A stretch of 64,000 nucleotides of DNA from Sphingomonas hankookensis (GTDB lineage Bacteria; Pseudomonadota; Alphaproteobacteria; Sphingomonadales; Sphingomonadaceae). The stretch lies in NCBI RefSeq assembly GCF_028551275.1, contig NZ_CP117025.1:1607501-1671500 (forward strand). Reading direction: 5' to 3'. This document shows, piece after piece, positions 43,804-52,171 of this stretch. Position 1 is the stretch's first letter. Each line of letters opens with the position of its first letter. The notes beneath the pieces were generated by a model, which saw nothing but the letters and a program-made list of their open reading frames with translations, made no database searches and had not been told where the DNA came from. The position numbers and the translations under genes were made by a program.

Positions 43804-43811
43804 GCCTGCGG

Positions 43812-43991
43812 TTACCGCAACTTCGCGATCTTCAACCCGTCTTCCTTTGCCCGATCCTTGATCGACTCCTCGCTACGCGTCAGCGCCTTGGCCAGCGCCT
43901 TCAACGCCATGCCCTTGCCCGCCAACTGGTGCAGCTTCTGGATTTCATCGGGCCGCCACGGCTGGCGGTGACGTTCGAACTTCTCGGCCAT
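43812..43991 (-). CDS. 59-residue SANT/HTH-like small protein
   Basis: A short gene starting MAEKFERHRQPWRPDEIQKL and ending GLKIAKLR. The W-R-P-x-E-I-x-x-L-x-x-L pattern followed by ALAKALTRSEESIKDRA resembles a Myb/SANT-type three-helix bundle with a recognition helix, so nucleic-acid binding is likely. It lies nine bases after the YaiI gene on the same strand and appears to be the last gene of the metallopeptidase-Gre-YaiI unit. It is easily missed because of its size. Confidence 0.72.
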   Translation of the reverse strand: MAEKFERHRQPWRPDEIQKLHQLAGKGMALKALAKALTRSEESIKDRAKEDGLKIAKLR

Positions 43992-44000
43992 GCGCGTCTC

Positions 44001-44453
44001 CTATCGTTGGCGGGCCGGCCGCACCAGCGCGGCGTCGAGCGATTGCAGGAAGTTCGACCGGTCCGCCTTGCCGAACGGCGGCGGCCCGCCCAACTGCTCG
44101 CCGCCCGCGCGCAGGTCGGCCATGATCGCGCGAGTGGCGATCGCGCCGCCGATCGACGCGCCGGTAAACGGCTTGCCGTTGGGCGCCAGCACCACCGCAC
44201 CGGCCTTCAGGCAACGATCCGCCAGCAGGATATCGGCGGTGACCACCACGCAATCCGCGCCCGCGGCGTCCGCGATCCAGTCGTCTGCGGCATCGAACCC
44301 GTCCGACACCACCACCCGCTCGACCCAGGGCAGGAGCGGCACGCGAAAATGGCTGTTGCTGACGATCGATACCCGCGCGCCGTGCCGTTCGGCGACGCGA
44401 TACACCTCGTCCTTCACCGGACAGGCATCGGCATCGACCAGGATGCGGGTCAT
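44001..44453 (-). CDS. yaiI: YaiI/YqxD family (DUF188) protein
   Basis: A 150-residue PIN-like protein with the family N-terminus MTRILVDADACPVKDEVYRVA, the VVTADILLADRCL block and the RSNFLQSLDAAL end. Acidic residues in DADACPVKDE could bind metal as in PIN nucleases, but no activity is established for the family. ATG overlaps the Gre-factor stop (ATGA). Confidence 0.93.
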   Translation of the reverse strand: MTRILVDADACPVKDEVYRVAERHGARVSIVSNSHFRVPLLPWVERVVVSDGFDAADDWIADAAGADCVVVTADILLADRCLKAGAVVLAPNGKPFTGASIGGAIATRAIMADLRAGGEQLGGPPPFGKADRSNFLQSLDAALVRPARQR

Positions 44454-44917
44454 GGTTCGATCGGACCGGTCTCGATCACCTCGATCGCGTCGCTGCGCCC
44501 GCCGAAATCAGCGGTCTCGCCCGCCATCAGCCCAGTCATCGCCAGCGCCAGCGGCGCGGTGAACGGGATACGTCCTGCCGCCGGATCGGCCTCGTCGCTG
44601 CCAACCAGTTCGATCGTCTTGCGCTGGCCGTTCAGCGTATAGGTGACGCGCGATCCGAACGCGACCTCGTCGGTCGGGACAGGGGCGATCTCCGCCGTCG
44701 AATGGCGCGTGCGCCAATAGCGCAGGTCGCGCCTGATCGCCGTCGTCCGCTCGGCGTCACCTTCCGCCGCCTCCAGCTCGCCTTCCAGCCGCGCGACCTG
44801 CGCCGCCATCGCCGCCAGCCCGCGCTTCGTTACCAGATTGGGGCCGGGCGGCAGCGGCAGTTCGAACCGGGGTTCCTTATGCTCGTCGTCATCCTCTCGC
44901 CGAAACGCAACGCTCAT
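44450..44917 (-). CDS. GreA/GreB-family transcription elongation factor
   Basis: A 155-residue Gre-type protein: N-terminal coiled coil (AAMAAQVARLEGELEAAEGD and following) that would enter the RNA polymerase secondary channel, and a C-terminal FKBP-like domain (VTYTLNGQRKTIELVGSDEADPAAGRI, then PLALAMTGLMAGETADF). Such factors stimulate cleavage of backtracked RNA or modulate polymerase. The tip acidic pair is not obvious, so it may be a Gre-like regulator rather than a classic GreB. The start overlaps the metallopeptidase stop. Confidence 0.85.
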   Translation of the reverse strand: MSVAFRREDDDEHKEPRFELPLPPGPNLVTKRGLAAMAAQVARLEGELEAAEGDAERTTAIRRDLRYWRTRHSTAEIAPVPTDEVAFGSRVTYTLNGQRKTIELVGSDEADPAAGRIPFTAPLALAMTGLMAGETADFGGRSDAIEVIETGPIEP

Positions 44918-45795
44918 CAAATCGTCCCTGAAAACGTATCGCACCGGGCGGGATCGCCCGTGTCATACCCGCGCTTGAGCCAATAGGCCCGCTGCGCCGA
45001 CGTGCCATGGGTAAAGCTCTCGGGTGCAGCGTTGCTGCCCTGCAACCGGTCGTCCCCGATCGCCTCGGCCGCGCGCAGCCCTTCCTCCAGGTCGCCCGGC
45101 TCCATCCGGCCGCTGCGCTTCGCCCACACGCCGGCATAGCAATCGGCCTGCAGTTCCAGCCGCACCGACTGTTCGTTGCCCTGCGCGGTCGGCAGCGTCC
45201 GTTGCGCGCGGCTGACCGCTTCGGCCTGTCCGGTCAGGTTCTGGATGTGGTGGCCGACCTCATGCGCCACGACATAGGCCTGCGCGAAGTCGCCGCTGGC
45301 GCCGAAACGCTGCGACAATTCGCGGAAGAAGCTGGTGTCGAGATACACGCCACGATCGGTCGGGCAATAGAAGGGCCCCATCGCCGCCTGCGCCGCGCCG
45401 CAGCCCGACTGGTTGTTGTCCTGATAGAAGCGCAGCCGGGGCGGCGTGTAGCGCGCGCCCTGTTCGGCGTAGATCTGGCCCCAGACCTGTTCGGTCGATT
45501 TGAGTACCCGGCAGGCGAAGAGTTCCTCGGCCGTATCGCACGGCACATTCTCCTGCGCCGAACCCTGTTGCGCGGTCGGAGCCTGCGACCCGCCGCCGAT
45601 CAGGCCGCCGCCGCCCGAAAACAGCAGGAAGGCGACACCGACGATCGCCAGGATGCCGATGGTGCCACAACCCAGCCCGCGCCCGAGCAACAGCGGCAGC
45701 AGGCCCAGCAGGTTGAACCCGCCGCCCCCGAACCCGCCACTTCCGCGACCGAGATCGTCGACATTGCTGGATGGATCGAGATCGTCGAGGCGCAT
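44917..45795 (-). CDS. ypfJ: YpfJ-family neutral zinc metallopeptidase
   Basis: A 292-residue membrane-anchored protein: Gly-rich N-terminus, one hydrophobic helix (about 47-66), then the peptidase domain with the zinc motif VVAHEVGHHIQNL and the downstream ligand in LELQADCYAGVW. CPTDRGVYLDTSFF is also conserved. The fold is close to zincins of the YpfJ/KPN_02809 group; substrate unknown. The start giving MRLDDLDPSS is chosen. First gene of a four-gene coupled unit. Confidence 0.92.
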   Translation of the reverse strand: MRLDDLDPSSNVDDLGRGSGGFGGGGFNLLGLLPLLLGRGLGCGTIGILAIVGVAFLLFSGGGGLIGGGSQAPTAQQGSAQENVPCDTAEELFACRVLKSTEQVWGQIYAEQGARYTPPRLRFYQDNNQSGCGAAQAAMGPFYCPTDRGVYLDTSFFRELSQRFGASGDFAQAYVVAHEVGHHIQNLTGQAEAVSRAQRTLPTAQGNEQSVRLELQADCYAGVWAKRSGRMEPGDLEEGLRAAEAIGDDRLQGSNAAPESFTHGTSAQRAYWLKRGYDTGDPARCDTFSGTI

Positions 45796-45923
45796 GGGCG
45801 GCGGTCCAATCGTTGTAGCTGCGTACTGAAATGCGCGAAACGCCCATGATGTTGCAACCAGCCGCCATGAAATCGGTTGAAGGGGCGTTGTACCCCGTAC
45901 GCATAATGCGCAAAGTGTCGTCG

Positions 45924-47084
45924 ATGGCAGAAGCTGATCCCCGTTTGCGCCGACAATCCCCCGCCGGTCTGCCCTTGCCCGATTGCGTGGCGCTGGTGCT
46001 GCAGGGGGGCGGGGCGCTGGGCAGCTATCAGGCGGGCGTGATCGAACGCCTGGGGGAATCACAGATCGAGATCGACTGGGTCGCCGGTATCTCGATCGGG
46101 GCGATCAACGCCGCCATCTTCGCCGGCAACCCGCCGGAGCGCCGGATCGAGCGGTTGCGCCAATTCTGGGAGACGGCGGCCGGCGTGCTCCCCTGGTTCC
46201 CGATCCTGCCGGACGACCGCGTGCGCGAATGGGTACATGAATGGTCGGCGGGCGTCGTGCTGGCGACCGGCGTACCCGGCTTCTTCCGCCCGCGCGGGAT
46301 CGCGCCGCAATTCGCCGCGCCCGGCACGGCGGGGGCTCTCAGCTACTACGATACCGGGCCGCTGCGCGAGACGCTCGATACGCTGGTCGACTGGGACCTC
46401 GTCAATGACGGCCCGGTACGGCTGTCGGTCGGGGCGGTCGACATCGCAAGCGGCAACTTCGTGTACTTCGACAGCGCCCGCGAACGGCTGGACGCGCGGC
46501 ACGTCATGGCGTCGGGCGCGCTGCCGCCGGGCCTCCCCCCGGTCGAGATCGACGGCCGCTGGTACTGGGACGGTGGCCTCGTCAGCAACACGCCGCTGAC
46601 CCATATCCTCGACCATCAGCGCGATCCGATGCTGGTGTTTCAAGTCGACCTGTTCTCCGCCGAGGCCGAACTCCCGCGCACCATCGGCGACGTGGCGGCG
46701 CGGGAAAAGGAAATCCGCTTCTCCAGCCGCACCCGGCAAGTCACCGCCGAACGCCTGCGTCTGCGACAGGAGCGCGAGCTGATCCGCCGGCTGGTCTGCA
46801 AATTGCCGGTCGAGCTGCGCGACGATGCCGATGTCCGCGCGCTCGAGGCGATGGCGGACGAACATCCGCTGAGTCTCGTCCACCTGATCTACCGCGCGAA
46901 CCGCTGGGAAGGCGGCGCGCGCGACTTCGAATTTTCGGCGCGCGCGATGCAGGAGCATTGGGCCGCCGGTCGCGCCGCCATCGCCGAGACGATGGCCAAT
47001 GCCCGCGTCGTCGCCGAAAACATCCTCGACGGACGCACCGCCGCGTTCGACCTCACCCATTCTCTTCACCAACGCCAAGGATAA
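45924..47084 (+). CDS. Patatin-like phospholipase with DUF3734
   Basis: Acyl hydrolase of about 386 aa. LVLQGGGALGSYQAGVIERL forms the oxyanion hole, GISIGAINAAI is the GxSxG nucleophile elbow, and WDGGLVSNTPL holds the Asp. The C-terminal half (REKEIRFSSRTRQ, then PLSLVHLIYRANRWEGG) is the DUF3734 extension. Together with the adjacent 3-hydroxybutyrate dehydrogenase gene, four bases away, it probably belongs to polyhydroxybutyrate or lipid turnover. The start is uncertain; an ATG six codons upstream is possible. Confidence 0.87.
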   Translation: MAEADPRLRRQSPAGLPLPDCVALVLQGGGALGSYQAGVIERLGESQIEIDWVAGISIGAINAAIFAGNPPERRIERLRQFWETAAGVLPWFPILPDDRVREWVHEWSAGVVLATGVPGFFRPRGIAPQFAAPGTAGALSYYDTGPLRETLDTLVDWDLVNDGPVRLSVGAVDIASGNFVYFDSARERLDARHVMASGALPPGLPPVEIDGRWYWDGGLVSNTPLTHILDHQRDPMLVFQVDLFSAEAELPRTIGDVAAREKEIRFSSRTRQVTAERLRLRQERELIRRLVCKLPVELRDDADVRALEAMADEHPLSLVHLIYRANRWEGGARDFEFSARAMQEHWAAGRAAIAETMANARVVAENILDGRTAAFDLTHSLHQRQG

Positions 47085-47087
47085 CGC

Positions 47088-47873
47088 ATGTTCCTGAAGG
47101 GCAAGACTGCGATCGTCACCGGTTCGACGTCGGGCATCGGCCTCGCCTATGCCAAGGCATTCGCGGCCGAAGGTGCGACGGTCGTCATCAACGGCTTCGG
47201 CGACGAAGCCGCGATCGAACAGGAACGCGCCGCGCTGGCGCAGGCAAGCGGCGCGGAGGCCCGCTACGACGCGGCCGACATGACCAAGCCGGAGCAGATC
47301 GCGGCCATGGTCGACAAGGCGGCGGCCGAGTTCGGGTCGGTCGACATCGTCGTCAACAATGCCGGTATCCAGCATGTCGCCAAGATCGAGGAGTTCCCGG
47401 TCGACAAATGGGACGCGATCCTAGCGATCAACCTGTCGTCGGCCTTCCACATGATCCGCGCCGCCGTGCCGCACATGAAGAAGGCCGGTTGGGGCCGCAT
47501 CATCAACACCGCATCGGCGCATAGCCTGGTCGCCAGCCCCAACAAATCGGCCTATGTCACCGCCAAGCACGGTCTGGCCGGCCTGACCAAGACGGTCGCA
47601 TTGGAAGTCGCGACCTGCGGCATCACCGCCAACTGCATCTCGCCCGGCTATGTCTGGACCCCGCTGGTCGAAAAGCAGATTCCGGACACGATGGCCTCGC
47701 GTGGCCTGACGCGCGAGCAGGTGATGAACGACGTGCTGCTGGCCGCACAACCGACCAAGGAATTCGTCACCGCCGAACAGGTCGCCAGCCTGGCACTGTA
47801 CTTGTGCCGTGACGAGGCGAAGGCGATTACGGGCGCGAACCTGTCGATCGATGGCGGATGGACCGCCGCGTGA
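47088..47873 (+). CDS. bdhA: 3-hydroxybutyrate dehydrogenase
   Basis: NAD-dependent SDR enzyme interconverting 3-hydroxybutyrate and acetoacetate. At 261 aa it shows VTGSTSGIGLAYAKAFA, NNAGIQHVAKIEEFP, catalytic Ser in TASAHSLVASPNKSAYVTAKHG with Tyr/Lys, and the substrate-binding ISPGYVWTPLVEKQI typical of BdhA. AAGGA precedes the ATG. Context with the DUF3734 patatin suggests use of storage-polymer monomers. Confidence 0.95.
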   Translation: MFLKGKTAIVTGSTSGIGLAYAKAFAAEGATVVINGFGDEAAIEQERAALAQASGAEARYDAADMTKPEQIAAMVDKAAAEFGSVDIVVNNAGIQHVAKIEEFPVDKWDAILAINLSSAFHMIRAAVPHMKKAGWGRIINTASAHSLVASPNKSAYVTAKHGLAGLTKTVALEVATCGITANCISPGYVWTPLVEKQIPDTMASRGLTREQVMNDVLLAAQPTKEFVTAEQVASLALYLCRDEAKAITGANLSIDGGWTAA

Positions 47874-47880
47874 TCGTGGC

Positions 47881-48534
47881 ATGATCCGCCTCGCATCGCT
47901 CGCGACGATCCTGGCCGGCTGCGCGACCACCGCGTGCGGTGGCGGTGGGGCGGCTGTCGCTTCGTCCGGGACCGGCGCGCCTCCGACGGCGCCGTCGGCC
48001 GGATCGGACGACTGGCGGCGGGTGGCGACCCCGGCGGATCGCGACCGGCTGCGGCGGTGGCGCGATGCGTGGATGACCGCGCTGCCCCGCGCACGCGCGG
48101 CAGATGCGGCGGCGATCGCGGCGCAGGGGGCGCTGTTCAACCCCGATGGTGCGCTGGCCGGCGGATCGGCCCCGGCCGGGCGCTATCGCTGTCGCGTGTT
48201 CAAGCTGGGCGGCGCGGGCAGCGCGATGCGCGACTTCACTGCCTATCCCGCGTTCGATTGCCACATCACCGACGAAGGCCGCGTCCGCAGCTTCTACAAG
48301 GAAAGCGGGTCGCAGCGCCCGGTCGGCCTGCTGTTCGCAGATGGCGACCGCACCGTCTTTCTCGGCACGCTGCTGCTCGGTGACGAACGGGCGGCGCTGC
48401 AATATGGCCAGGACCGCGACCGCGACATGGCCGGGTTGCTGGAGCGGGTAGGGGAGCGTCGCTGGCGGCTGGTCCTGCCCTATCCGCGGTTCGAATCGCT
48501 GCTGGACGTGATCGAACTGGTGCCGGCGGAGTAG
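47881..48534 (+). CDS. DUF4893 lipoprotein
   Basis: A 217-residue protein with a lipoprotein signal (MIRLASLATILAGC), a Gly/Ser-rich linker, and a domain of the DUF4893 type: DDWRRVATPADRDRLRRWRDAW, then YRCRVFKLGG and FDCHITDEG. Two cysteines in the domain could form a disulphide. It is found mainly in sphingomonads, function unknown. It starts seven bases after bdhA, so it may be co-transcribed, and an R1 repeat pair closes the unit. Confidence 0.85.
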   Translation: MIRLASLATILAGCATTACGGGGAAVASSGTGAPPTAPSAGSDDWRRVATPADRDRLRRWRDAWMTALPRARAADAAAIAAQGALFNPDGALAGGSAPAGRYRCRVFKLGGAGSAMRDFTAYPAFDCHITDEGRVRSFYKESGSQRPVGLLFADGDRTVFLGTLLLGDERAALQYGQDRDRDMAGLLERVGERRWRLVLPYPRFESLLDVIELVPAE

Positions 48535-48554
48535 CGAGCAACCCTATCCAAACC

Positions 48555-48636
48555 GTCACCCCGGACTTGATCCGGGGTCCCGCTTTCTAACGACATCAGA
48601 AGAAGAAGCGGGACCCCGGATCAAGTCCGGGGTGAC
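48555..48636. repeat. Inverted pair of the R1 repeat
   Basis: GTCACCCCGGACTTGATCCG and its mirror CCGGATCAAGTCCGGGGTGAC surround about 20 bases between two convergent genes, where the structure could stop transcription from both sides. Confidence 0.87.
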
Positions 48637-48659
48637 GATTGGAATAGGTGTTGGGCGTT

Positions 48660-49121
48660 CTAAGCCAGCGTGCGCCGCACCGTCTCGTAACAATCGTCGA
48701 TATGCGAATTGCCGACCAGCTTCATCGCCCCGAAGCTGATGCCTGCCGCCGCGATCTGCCCGGCGAACGGCACGAAGCGCAGCAGCGACTTGCTGGCATA
48801 GCGCGCGCCGACGCGGCGGATCAGCATGGTGACGATCCGTTTGGTGATCGACCGGCCGATCACGCCATTGCCCAGGTTGGCGGCGATCAGCAGCACCTGC
48901 TTGGCCCGGTCCGGCTCCAGCGCCTTGACCTGTTTTTCGTCCAGCCCGAACCGGTTGCTGATTTCGGGCAGCAGCTTGGTCAGGATGTTGGCATCGACGA
49001 TCAGGTCGGCACCCGGCACCGGCACTGCCGACGCGCCGGCCGATACCAGCGCACGCTTGGTCACCAGCGTGCGCGCTTCGTCGCGCACGTGGTCGAGTTC
49101 GGTCAGCGAAGTGATTTGCAT
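48660..49121 (-). CDS. Putative membrane-associated protein, DUF697-like
   Basis: A 153-residue basic protein with moderately hydrophobic segments: AGASAVPVPGADLIVDANIL (about 27-48) and FVPFAGQIAAAGISFGAMKL (about 116-137). The pattern of two amphipathic hydrophobic stretches around a helical centre resembles DUF697/EcsC-like proteins. No catalytic motif. Divergent from the M3 peptidase gene. Confidence 0.62.
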   Translation of the reverse strand: MQITSLTELDHVRDEARTLVTKRALVSAGASAVPVPGADLIVDANILTKLLPEISNRFGLDEKQVKALEPDRAKQVLLIAANLGNGVIGRSITKRIVTMLIRRVGARYASKSLLRFVPFAGQIAAAGISFGAMKLVGNSHIDDCYETVRRTLA

Positions 49122-49222
49122 GGAGGCCCCGTATCGTTTCGTTGCCGCATCAACGCCGATCTTGCCAAGCGGCTCCCGATCGTTACCCTCGATACGAATT
49201 TGCCTGTAAAACGGATAGTTGC

Positions 49223-51355
49223 ATGATCCTGCGTATCGGCGCGCTGCTCGCCACGACCATTTTCATACCCTCGGCCTTTGCCGCTGCCATGCCGCAGGCG
49301 CCCGCCGCGACCGTCGACGCGACCCCGCTCACCGCGAAATGGACCGGCCCGTATCAGGGGGTGCCGCCCTGGGACAAGGTGACGCCGGCGATGTTCCCGG
49401 TCGCCTTCCCGGTGGCGATGGCGGAGATGCGCCGCGAAATTCACGCAATCCGCGACGACAAGCGACCCGCGACGTTCAAGACGGTTATCGAACCGATGGA
49501 ACTGGCCGGCGACATGATGGAGCGTGTCGGGTCGATGTGGGGCGTCTATACCAGCAACCTTGCGACCAAGGACGTGCAGGCGATCGACCGCGAATGGTCG
49601 CCCAAGCTGTCGGCCTTTTATGACGAACTGTTCCTCGACCCGAAGCTGTTCGCCCGGATCAAGGCGGCGTATGATAGCCGTGCGAGCCAGAAGCTGAACC
49701 CGCAGCAGCTGCGCTTGCTGGAGCGGACCTATCGCAGCTTCGTGCGACGCGGCAGCCTGTTGACCGATGCGCAGCGCCAGCAGGTCAGCGGCCTGAACCA
49801 GCAATTGTCGGTCGCCTATAACGACTTTAGCCAGAAGGTGCTGGCGGACGAGGAAACCTGGATCGTCGTCGACGACGCGAAGCAACTTGCCGGCTTGCCC
49901 GACAGCTTTATCGCCTCGTTGAAGGCGGCAGCGGACGAGCGGGGCCTTGCGGGCAAATGGGCGATCGTCAACACCCGCTCGTCGGTCGCGCCGGTGCTGA
50001 CCTATGCCACCGACCGTGCCTTGCGCGAAAAGGTCTGGCGCGCCTTCGTCATGCGCGGTGACAACGGCAACGCCAACGATACCAAGGCGACGATCGCGAC
50101 CATCCTGAAGCTGCGGCAGGAGCGGGCCAAGCTGCTCGGCTTCCGCAACCACGCCTATCTGCGCATGGACGACACGATGGCCGGTACGCCCGCCAATGCC
50201 AAGGCGCTGATGATGCGCGTCTGGCCCGCCGCGGTGGCGCGCGTGCGCGAGGAAGTCGCCGACATGCAGGCATTGGCGCGCAAGGACGGCGCGAACATCA
50301 CCATCGAACCATGGGACTATCGCTTCTACGCCGAAAAGGTGCGCAAGGCGAAATACGACCTCGATGAAAGCGAGGTGAAGCCGTATCTCCAGCTCGACAA
50401 TATCGTGCAGGCCGCCTTCTACGCCGCCGGTCGCCTCTACGACCTGAAGTTTACCGAGAATACCGGGCAGATTCCGGTGTTCGAAAAGAATGTGCGGACC
50501 TTCGTCGTCACCGATGCGAAGACCGGGCGCAATGTCGGCGTCTTCTATCTCGACAACTTCGCCCGCTCGGGCAAACGGTCGGGGGCATGGGCGACGCGCT
50601 ATCGCGGACAGCAGAAGCTGGGCGGCGAGACCAACGTACTGGCGTCGAACAACAACAATTTCGTCAAGGGCGCCGCCGGGCAGCCGACGCTGATCAGCCT
50701 CGACGACGCCACGACGCTGTTCCACGAATTCGGCCACGCGATCCATTCGTTCCTGCAGAACGTGACCTATCCGGGCCTCGCCGGCACGCCGCGCGACTTC
50801 GTGGAATATCCCAGCCAGGTGAACGAGAACTGGTTGCTGACGCGCGACGTGCTCGACCGCTATGCCAAGCATTACCAAACCGGGCAGCCGATGCCGCAGG
50901 CGCTGGTCGACAAGATCGAGAAGTCGTCGACCTTCAACCAGGGCTTCGACACCGTCGAGTATCTGTCCTCGGCGATCGTCGACATGGAGTTGCACGACCG
51001 CGAGACGCCGGTGACCGATGTCGCGGCGTTCGAGCGGGAAACGCTGGGCAGGCTCGGCATGCCCAGGGAGATGGTGATGCGGCACCGCCTGCCGCAGTTC
51101 AATCACCTCTTCTCCTCCGACGCCTATTCCGCCGGCTATTATTCCTACCTCTGGTCGGAAACGATGGACGCCGACACCTGGGCGGCGTTCGAGGCGACCG
51201 GCAATGTGTGGGACAAGGCGACGGCGGATCGCTTCCGCCAGACGTTGCTGTCGACCGGCAACGAAACCGACCGCAAGGACGCCTATCGCGCGTTCCGCGG
51301 TCGCGACCCGGACGTGACCGCATTGTTCAAGCGCCGCGGCTTCCCGGTCCGCTAA
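49223..51355 (+). CDS. dcp: M3 family metallopeptidase (Dcp-like), secreted
   Basis: Zinc oligopeptidase of the thimet/oligopeptidase A/Dcp family, 710 aa, with an N-terminal signal peptide (MILRIGALLATTIFIPSAFA) that places it in the periplasm. The active site is LFHEFGHAIHSFL (HExxH) with the third ligand in the PRDFVEYPSQVNENW region, and GYYSYLWSETMDAD is also typical. It removes dipeptides or degrades signal and other short peptides. The upstream frame extension is not used because it lacks a signal peptide. Confidence 0.94.
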   Translation: MILRIGALLATTIFIPSAFAAAMPQAPAATVDATPLTAKWTGPYQGVPPWDKVTPAMFPVAFPVAMAEMRREIHAIRDDKRPATFKTVIEPMELAGDMMERVGSMWGVYTSNLATKDVQAIDREWSPKLSAFYDELFLDPKLFARIKAAYDSRASQKLNPQQLRLLERTYRSFVRRGSLLTDAQRQQVSGLNQQLSVAYNDFSQKVLADEETWIVVDDAKQLAGLPDSFIASLKAAADERGLAGKWAIVNTRSSVAPVLTYATDRALREKVWRAFVMRGDNGNANDTKATIATILKLRQERAKLLGFRNHAYLRMDDTMAGTPANAKALMMRVWPAAVARVREEVADMQALARKDGANITIEPWDYRFYAEKVRKAKYDLDESEVKPYLQLDNIVQAAFYAAGRLYDLKFTENTGQIPVFEKNVRTFVVTDAKTGRNVGVFYLDNFARSGKRSGAWATRYRGQQKLGGETNVLASNNNNFVKGAAGQPTLISLDDATTLFHEFGHAIHSFLQNVTYPGLAGTPRDFVEYPSQVNENWLLTRDVLDRYAKHYQTGQPMPQALVDKIEKSSTFNQGFDTVEYLSSAIVDMELHDRETPVTDVAAFERETLGRLGMPREMVMRHRLPQFNHLFSSDAYSAGYYSYLWSETMDADTWAAFEATGNVWDKATADRFRQTLLSTGNETDRKDAYRAFRGRDPDVTALFKRRGFPVR

Positions 51356-51356
51356 A

Positions 51357-51411
51357 GATCCTCCCCGTTACGCGGGGAGGGGGACCGTCCGCAGGACGGT
51401 GGAGGGGGGCG
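51357..51411. repeat. Partial R3 repeat
   Basis: GATCCTCCCCGTTACGCGGG with an ACCGTCCGCAGGACGGTGG hairpin; the left half of an R3 element, starting on the peptidase stop. Confidence 0.82.
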
Positions 51412-51445
51412 CCCGCATACGGAACTGCCGGAATGCGGCGGCCCC

Positions 51446-52015
51446 CTACACCGCCTCGGGCCAGTGGTTCGCCTGCACCACCGGCTTCCCGCGAACCGCA
51501 TCGGCGGTCAGCGTTGTCCGAACCCCATCCTTCCCGAACAGCAACTCCCCCGGCGTCAGCGCATGCAGCGTCTCGCCGACCCCACCGACACCCCCGGTAC
51601 TGACCACGACATAGGCGATGGCATTGTCGCCGCAGCCGAGCATCGCGTCGACGATCGTCCCGACCGCCTCGCCACGCGGTCCCGTCAGCGTCGCCCCGAT
51701 CACGCCGCCCGCCGCATATAGCGAGGGCACCGGATGCCGCGCGCTTGCGTCCGCCGCCGCGCTGCTGCCCTTGTCGTAGCTCGCCTGCCGCCCCAGCCAG
51801 CGCCATACGCCCACGATGTTCACGAGTGTCAGGAACGCGTTCGACAGCACCAGATTGGTCTGTCCGCTGGTCAGTCCGACCGTCGTCCACGCGACCGATC
51901 CGACGCAGAATATGACGAAGCCCCATCCGGTGATCCGCGCGCCCAGATTGGCGGCGGTCATCATCGCGGCGATCATGGTAGCGGTCGGTGCGATCCACCC
52001 GGCAAGGTCGCCCAT
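51446..52015 (-). CDS. Membrane protein with C-terminal PRC-barrel-like domain
   Basis: A 189-residue protein with three N-terminal hydrophobic helices (about 8-22, 28-48, 57-76). A beta-rich domain follows with the PRC-barrel pattern GVIGATLTGPRGEAVGTIVDAM, then AIAYVVVSTGGVGG and LTPGELLF. GGAGA precedes the ATG. PRC barrels often bind RNA or partner proteins; the role here is unknown. Confidence 0.75.
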   Translation of the reverse strand: MGDLAGWIAPTATMIAAMMTAANLGARITGWGFVIFCVGSVAWTTVGLTSGQTNLVLSNAFLTLVNIVGVWRWLGRQASYDKGSSAAADASARHPVPSLYAAGGVIGATLTGPRGEAVGTIVDAMLGCGDNAIAYVVVSTGGVGGVGETLHALTPGELLFGKDGVRTTLTADAVRGKPVVQANHWPEAV

Positions 52016-52171
52016 GATTTTCTCCGTTTCGGTTCAATGCGATACGGATAATTGCGCCAACGGTTCCTGTCGGGCGCAACGACCCCCTCGCCAAGTGCGT
52101 TGAAATTATATAACAAGCGTTTGTAACGAGTCTGCGCGCCCTGACGGACGACGCAGAGACATGGAGAGTGC

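Noticed and set aside
20120..48640. CRISPR array from the recurring R1 units
   Set aside because: Units are palindromic, widely scattered and without regular spacers; no cas genes are present.
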